Source: Diogma glabrata
Lineage: Eukaryota; Arthropoda; Insecta; Diptera; Cylindrotomidae
Length of the DNA stretch: 64,000 bases
Assembly (NCBI GenBank): GCA_963693315.1
Contig: OY856187.1
Span: 117,345,166 to 117,409,165 of the forward strand
Direction: 5' to 3'
The stretch's first letter is position 1. Each line of letters starts with the position of its first letter. The notes beneath the pieces are model-generated. The model searched no databases. It was not told where the DNA came from and saw only the letters and a program-made list of their open reading frames with translations. This document shows, piece after piece, positions 59,166-64,000 of the stretch. Made by a program: the position numbers and the translations under genes.

Positions 59166-60256
59166 TCAGAATTTCAGGTTATTTCCTGGTGCAAGCACTG
59201 TGCAGTCGTCTGCATATGACGTGATAGGTATTCCTTCTGGTGGGGTAGGCAAACTGCTTAGGCAGAGATTGAATAATGACGGTGAGAGAACTCCGCCTTG
59301 AGAAACTCCTTGTCTTAGCACTCTCATTTTGAACTTGCTGTTACGGAACTCAACATATGTTTGGCGACCTCTGAGGTAATTGCACAACCAGCGCTTCATT
59401 AAACATGGCAAGTTAAGTTAGTATTGAAGATATCATCCAATAGAGCAGCGCGCGACACTGCGTCGAATGCTTTTGACATGTCAAGTGTGACTAAAATTGT
59501 TCTAGCGCATGGTTGTTTTTGATTCAGACAATCACTGATCTGGTTTTGTATTCTGTGTAGCGCGGTGGTTGTACTGTGTGCTCGCCGGAAGCCATGTTGG
59601 TGTGGCGCCAAATTACAGGATCTTGTCAACTGAGGGAGCAGAAGTGCTTCGATGAGTTTTGCGACCGATGAAAGAATGGATATTGGTCTGTAGGACTCTC
59701 CCTTTTCTTCAGGTTTTCCTGGTTTCAAAATGGGGCTTATTCTGGTCGTTTTCCAGATATTTGGTATCTGTAGAGTATTTAAAGATGTATTAAGTGTAGT
59801 AGTGAGGAAGTTCAAACCTTTGGGTTCGGTGTGTTTGAGCATGATGGGTGAGATGCTGTCGGGTCCTATAGCTTTTGATGGCTTAATTTTCCTTATTGCA
59901 TGCTCCACCTCTTCTTCGGAAAATATAATATCCTTCAAGTTGTCAGTGTTAAGTTTGCGCATGTATTTCAACACTGCTCTGATCTCTTTCTCGTGTTTAC
60001 GCTGCTTTTCTGTAAACTGAATGTTAAATTTGTTTGCGCATTTCCTGTGGTTTTCAATGGGGATATCGTCGAAGGAGATCATGTAATTATTTTGTGATTG
60101 TCGAGGATGACTTAGGCCCTTAATGACCTTCCAAAGACTTTTACTAGTACCCAGGTTTGATTCTCTCACTAACTCTTTCCATTGGTTTCTTTTATGTTCC
60201 GTCCTTTTATCGGCTGGATCTGCTTTACGGATGTCATCTCTTTGATTCGAAAGCAC
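59166..60256 (-). pseudogene. Non-LTR reverse transcriptase domain
   Basis: Motifs in order: IRKIKPSKAIGPDSISPIML, WKTTRISPILKPGKP, YRPISILSSVAKLIE, HGFRRAHSTTTAL, VTLDMSKAFDAVSR, (one shift) LPCLMKRWLCNYLRGRQ, LRQGVSQGGVLSPSLFNL, and the catalytic SYADD near 59220. These are RT motifs 1-5 of a Jockey/CR1-type element. A frameshift near 59400 and a stop after 59166 disrupt it. The catalytic residues (FDAV, YADD) are intact. Confidence 0.9.
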
Positions 60257-60346
60257 ACACGCTTCATGTGGAAACTTTGGTTTTAGTTTTTGGATTCTGC
60301 CAGCTGGTATGTAGCGAGCTCTAGCCTTATTAAAAATTTCTCTGAA

Positions 60347-61150
60347 TTATTTTTCCCCAGAGAGGGCGTCAAGTGGTAAAAATTGCTTACTGAATTCAAT
60401 TTCGGTAAAATTTGTAAAGTTTTCCCAGTCAGGTTTGTTAAAATTAATGTATGTCTTCTTTTCGGAATTTATTTGATTTATGGAACGGCTTAAGGTGATT
60501 ATGATCGGGACGTGGTCTGATCCTAATGCAATTTCAGTTCTCCATTCTGCAACTGGCATTAGTGACGTGCTGGCAAGGGAGATATCTGGAGAAGGGTATG
60601 AGTTGTTTGTTACCCTTGTCGGTTGTGGTTCGTTGAGGACTCCAAAATTGGAGCCTTCAATTTGATCAGCAATGCTTTCACCTCGTGGATCAGCGTTTAG
60701 ATGTGAGTGCCATAGATCATGGTGCGCGTTCACATCTCCGAGAATTAGACGGTCTTTGGTATAAAATAAATGTCCTATGGACGGTTCATAACCTGTATCA
60801 CAACTGCTTACATGGTGGAATATAAATATTGACTTCTTTCCGTATTTCCGGATTTTATTATAATTCCTTGTTGTTCTAGGCGTTTGTCAGTTCCCGGTAC
60901 TGCAGGTAGTGTGGTTGTACGGTAAATAACGCTTTTGTGAATGATAAAGGCAAGACCACCACCTTTGTCTTTCCCTCTATCCAGCCTTATAATTTTATAA
61001 TCACAGATACTATCACTAATCTTAGATCTAACATTTAATTTTGTTTCTTGGAGAAACGAGACTACTGACTAGAATATTGTTATTGCACATATAGTTTATT
61101 ATATTGTCGATCTTATTCGTGAGACCGTTGCAATTTAGTTGCATAATTTT
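60347..61150 (-). pseudogene. Non-LTR APE endonuclease domain, fragmented
   Basis: Reading on the minus strand in changing frames gives LQETKL, LDRGKDKGGGLAFIIHKSVIYRT, NAHHDLWHSH, PSPDISLAS and GSDHVPIIITL. These are the LQE, GGG, N-x-HH, PDI/SLAS and SDH motifs of APE-type endonucleases. At least two shifts separate them. The last intact stretch is 60733-60347. Confidence 0.85.
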
Positions 61151-61179
61151 TACATCACTCGGAGTTTCCAGTAGCGTGT

Positions 61180-61560
61180 TCATTCGTAATTTGTTTTGTT
61201 GTTGTTATTTTGATTTGATGCTTGACAACATGGCGCTAGGTAGTTCTTGGTATATTGCTTATGTGTAACAAAACCTGAGCAGTTCTTGAGGTGGCACCAT
61301 TCCTTGCAGGTATTACACTGAATAGATGTTGTGTTTGCCCTTAAGATGTTTTTACATATTGTAGAGTGCCATGTTTTAGTTGGTCCCGGATTTGTTTCAA
61401 TACCAGCCATGACGAGGAGTATTTGAAGCAGTGAGGACAGTGACAGCTGCTTCTTTACCAAAAAAATAGAGCGTCGGATTTGCACCTTCCGCCGAAATTG
61501 TTGTGATGGTCCTTGGTCGGAATTGAGTTCCGAGTGATTCTGGGGCGTAGACCCGTCCAT
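61180..61560 (-). CDS. N-terminal protein with 2A-like peptide and PHD-like zinc finger
   Basis: This 126-residue frame starts MDGSTPQNHS. Residues 44-60 read LLQILLVMAGIETNPGP, matching the 2A consensus core (D/G)(V/I)ExNPGP, with Gly in place of the usual Asp. 2A makes ribosomes skip the Gly-Pro bond, and it is known in the N-terminal proteins of some CR1/L2-like non-LTR elements. It is followed by W-x-C, SIQCNTCKEWCHLKNCSG and ending CC, a PHD-like Cys/His pattern. The frame ends at 61180, ahead of the endonuclease, so it may have been fused in the ancestor. Confidence 0.75.
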   Translation of the reverse strand: MDGSTPQNHSELNSDQGPSQQFRRKVQIRRSIFLVKKQLSLSSLLQILLVMAGIETNPGPTKTWHSTICKNILRANTTSIQCNTCKEWCHLKNCSGFVTHKQYTKNYLAPCCQASNQNNNNKTNYE

Positions 61561-61839
61561 CTTGGGAAGTTTACAATTACAATTAATTCATAATACTTAA
61601 TTTGAAACTAAAAATTACAAAATAAAATTTTACAACGATTTTCGATATGACTTTTTTTTAATAAAAAACTTCATTAAAATTTAAATGAGTTATATTCTGC
61701 ATTTAAAATTAAATGAAAAGAGGTGGAGTCTCATTGACTGCAAAATCAAATGAAATCGATTTTTCGAGTTCTCGAACGCTGTCATTCATTAAAATGGTTA
61801 TATATCTCATTAAGTATTCGAACGCACTCCTGTATGTAA

Positions 61840-62090
61840 TGGTAAATTGTCAATTGTCACACAGCAATGAGAATTAGAAATCAAAATATGTGTTAAAATT
61901 GATTTTAGTAATAATAATTCAACTTTAGTAAACACAACTTAAACACAACACAAAACCATCTTAACTTGCAAGAATTGTTCTTTCTTTTTTTCTATTTTTA
62001 ATTTTCGAAATACAAATCAACTGATTTCAAGTTTCAACCGTCAAAATATTTTCGGAAAGTTCTACAAAAAAGATTGAATTAAAGGTTAAA
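61840..62090 (+). repeat. Diverged copy of the CAGCTGATCACAAC-type repeat
   Basis: The same order of blocks as 1815-2075 (GTCACACAGCAATGA, AACACAACACAAAACCATCTT, CGAAATACAAATCAACTGAT), with more changes. Non-coding. Confidence 0.6.
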
Positions 62091-62304
62091 GTCAGTCAGT
62101 TAATTTAGATTTTTCTCGTAATTCTGTTATATAAAATCTAGTATATTTATATGTAATTTAAGTCCTAAGTAGATATAGTTATCACAGGCTTACTCACTTA
62201 TTTTCACTTTAGTCTTTTAAGGTAATTTTCGCTAATAAGTTTGAGATAGTGTCATTATAGGAAAGCTCTATAGAGCTTTTTACTTAAAGCTGAAATCGTT
62301 ATAG

Positions 62305-62755
62305 ACTTTTTTCCCGAAAAAACACAGTTGTGATCAGCTGATTTGTATTTCGAAAACTTTAAATGATTGTTATTTCTTGCAAATCAATATTGTTTTGTAT
62401 TGCCTTTAAGTTTTTCTTACTATAGTTACATTATTATTATTTTTGCAGTAAGTTTTAATACATAATTACTGATTTCTAATTATATTTGACGGTTTACATA
62501 CAGCAATATAACGATTGAAGTTTAAGGAAAAAGCTCTATATTGCTGTACGTATTTCACATATAGCAATGATTATTAGAAATCAGTAAATTTTTTATTAAA
62601 ATTTACTGCATAAATAATAATAATGCAACTATAGTAAAAACAACATAAAGACAACACAAAAAATCTTTGCAACAAATAACAATTATTTAAAGTTTTCGAA
62701 ATACAAATCAGCTGATCACAACTGTCAGGTTTTTTCGGAAAAAATGTGTATAAAA
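62305..62755. repeat. Foldback formed by two copies of the CAGCTGATCACAAC-type repeat
   Basis: A left arm (CCCGAAAAAAC, GTTGTGATCAGCTGATTTG at about 62312-62480) and right arm (CAAATCAGCTGATCACAACTG, TTTTCGGAAAAAA at about 62575-62745) are complementary over about 180 bp around a loop of roughly 80 bp. This is probably the complete form of the element of which 1815-2075 is one arm. Confidence 0.8.
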
Positions 62756-63071
62756 AAGTAGCTCAATTTTAAACAAACATCTCCACCTATTATTTGAATT
62801 AAGAATTATTAATGTAATTACGAAATATTTTTACATATTGTTATTTATTATTTAATAAAATATCAAAATAGTGACAAACGTATGCTTAAGTTTACACAAA
62901 AATTATTTAAAAGGTAATGAAGTTAATGTAAATAATTAGTTAAAATACTTACAAACTTTAAAAAGTTATATCCATTAATAAATCTTTTTCTTTTATGGTA
63001 AAATAGTTTTATTGAAACACTCAATAATTAAACATAACCTTAATTTTCATCGCGGCAAATAGAAATTCAAC

Positions 63072-64000
63072 ATGAGACCCAGGTCGTTATCTTTATTTCA
63101 ACCATCTTCTAATTCAACAGTACGAAATGCCAATGTTTTCAGTGATAGTAGTAGTGGTATGTATAGTAAATTTCATAACTTTAAGCTGGTTAGCAATATA
63201 ATAATGCATTTAATTGTTACAGACGAGGATGAAGAAAACCCCTTTTCACGTAAGCACTTTGATTGTTGTAAGGTAAGTTCCATAATCAAGATGGTTTTTC
63301 ATTGCAGATGAACCATTACACTTAAAAGAAGAAAATGAAAACGAACTCGAAACCTCTAATGAAGAAGAGCTGTATGAAGATGACGAAAATATAAAAGCAA
63401 TACAACCAAATGAACCAATCAACTTAGGCAAATTCCGATTTTTTCCTTCCTTTTCGATAATCACTAAATTGTGTTTCATTTTCCAGATGGATCAAATTTC
63501 AGGAGTGATGATTTAGAATTATTGGATTATATCAATAGGTTAAATATACCAAATGATCGTTTAAATTTCCGATTTAGGGTTAAGAAAATAAATTGGGAAC
63601 ATGTAATAACTGAAATATGGTTTGATTTTTATTTAATTAAATTTATAATATTATTTTGCTTTGCAGATTGGTCATCATTTCAATAAACCACCCGAAGAAA
63701 TTAAATTAAAGTTTGAAAATATATTAAAAGAAGTTAAAAGTTTTAGAACGCTGCCCTCCATTATAAACGATGCAAACCAACATATTCAAAACGAAAAAAT
63801 AAAATATACCGCAAGTTTGAGGCATCATCCTGATATGCCAACAAAACCGATGACATCATATTTTTTATATTTACAACAAGTTCGTGATAAGAAACTATCA
63901 TGTAAAGAAGCTGCGGAAATGTTTAAAAATTTAAGTATGAATAAACGTCGTCATTTAGATAAAAAAGCTGAGGTTTTGAGACAGATATATAAGGAAAAAA
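63072..64000 (+). CDS. UBTF-like: UBF/UBTF-like HMG-box nucleolar transcription factor, 5' exons (gene continues past the window)
   Basis: Exons inferred by splice sites and phase: 63072-63156, 63223-63249 (27 nt), 63308-63427, 63487-63602 and 63667 onward. The joined frame is open. The acidic N-terminus is followed by FRSDDLELLDYINRLNIPND, INWEH joined to IGHHF, and KSFRTLPSIINDANQHI. This matches the order of the UBF N-terminal dimerisation region (W...ML.LL..., DWEKVAF, KFRTLTEL...DAQEHV). Next comes an HMG box from about residue 173, HPDMPTKPMTSYFLYLQQ. UBF activates rRNA gene transcription by RNA polymerase I in the nucleolus. Intron 3 starts GC, with GT-AG for the others. The start codon is the first ATG of the open first exon; the real start could lie upstream. 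Confidence 0.72.

Larger units (their letters stand above)
58937..61562 (-). mobile_element. APE-type non-LTR retrotransposon (CR1/Jockey group), main part
   Basis: On the minus strand the order is: N-terminal frame with a 2A-like peptide and PHD-like finger (61560-61180), APE endonuclease (about 61150-60347), reverse transcriptase (60256-59166) and post-RT region to 58940. The last part continues at 49843-49430. Coding parts are broken by several shifts and stops. The 5' UTR boundary is not visible beyond 61562. Confidence 0.85.

Overview
The window is AT-rich, intron-bearing animal DNA, most probably from an arthropod and likely an insect. The evidence is short introns in the one host gene, and a repeat load of hAT, Tc1-like and Harbinger-like DNA transposons, APE-type non-LTR elements, a Ty3/gypsy element and a Penelope-like remnant. 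I cannot name the species. A run of exactly 200 N (49173-49372) marks a scaffold gap. Almost the whole window is mobile DNA, much of it nested, and the only convincing host gene is at the right edge.

Region by region. 1-13 kb holds a 94-bp palindrome, a deleted hAT element (2140-2802, 8-bp target duplication), a Helentron/DINE-like repeat with an internal 327-bp tandem array and a long TA tract (2909-4743), several foldbacks, and two copies of a CACCG-ended element (7695-9537, 9671-10875). 13-18 kb holds a 2.9-kb CACACAC-ended element whose apparent empty site lies at 17922/17923, and a Penelope-like relic that keeps its N-terminal region and GIY-YIG end but has lost the reverse transcriptase. 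18-28 kb is an RTE-like retrotransposon (endonuclease plus RT start) split by a young, apparently intact Ty3/gypsy element (18346-25759, minus strand) and by a poly(A)-tailed retrocopy (26143-26934). 29-32 kb is a long-TIR DNA transposon with a decayed, unclassified transposase. 35-46 kb holds two hAT-type insertions with 8-bp duplications; the larger (38293-46336) interrupts a second DINE-like copy and carries a SINE, a Harbinger-like element, two diverged 2-kb minisatellite-rich repeats and foldbacks.

49-61.6 kb is a four-level nest: a minus-strand non-LTR element with a 2A-like peptide and PHD-like finger is split inside its RT C-terminal region by a 9.1-kb TIR element (49844-58936). That element contains a near full-length hAT transposon of the ZMYM1/DUF4371 type (50958-55684), whose transposase is in turn broken by a 449-bp MITE (53956-54404).

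From 63072 to the window end is a multi-exon plus-strand gene resembling the N-terminus of the RNA polymerase I factor UBF/UBTF, with a 27-nt microexon and a probable GC-AG intron.

The least expected signal is structural. Three otherwise different hairpins (about 8.05, 17.6 and 43.6 kb) share the same apex: a stem, a tandem G-A/A-G mismatch, a short inner stem and a GNA triloop. This suggests a family of elements selected for a single-stranded fold.
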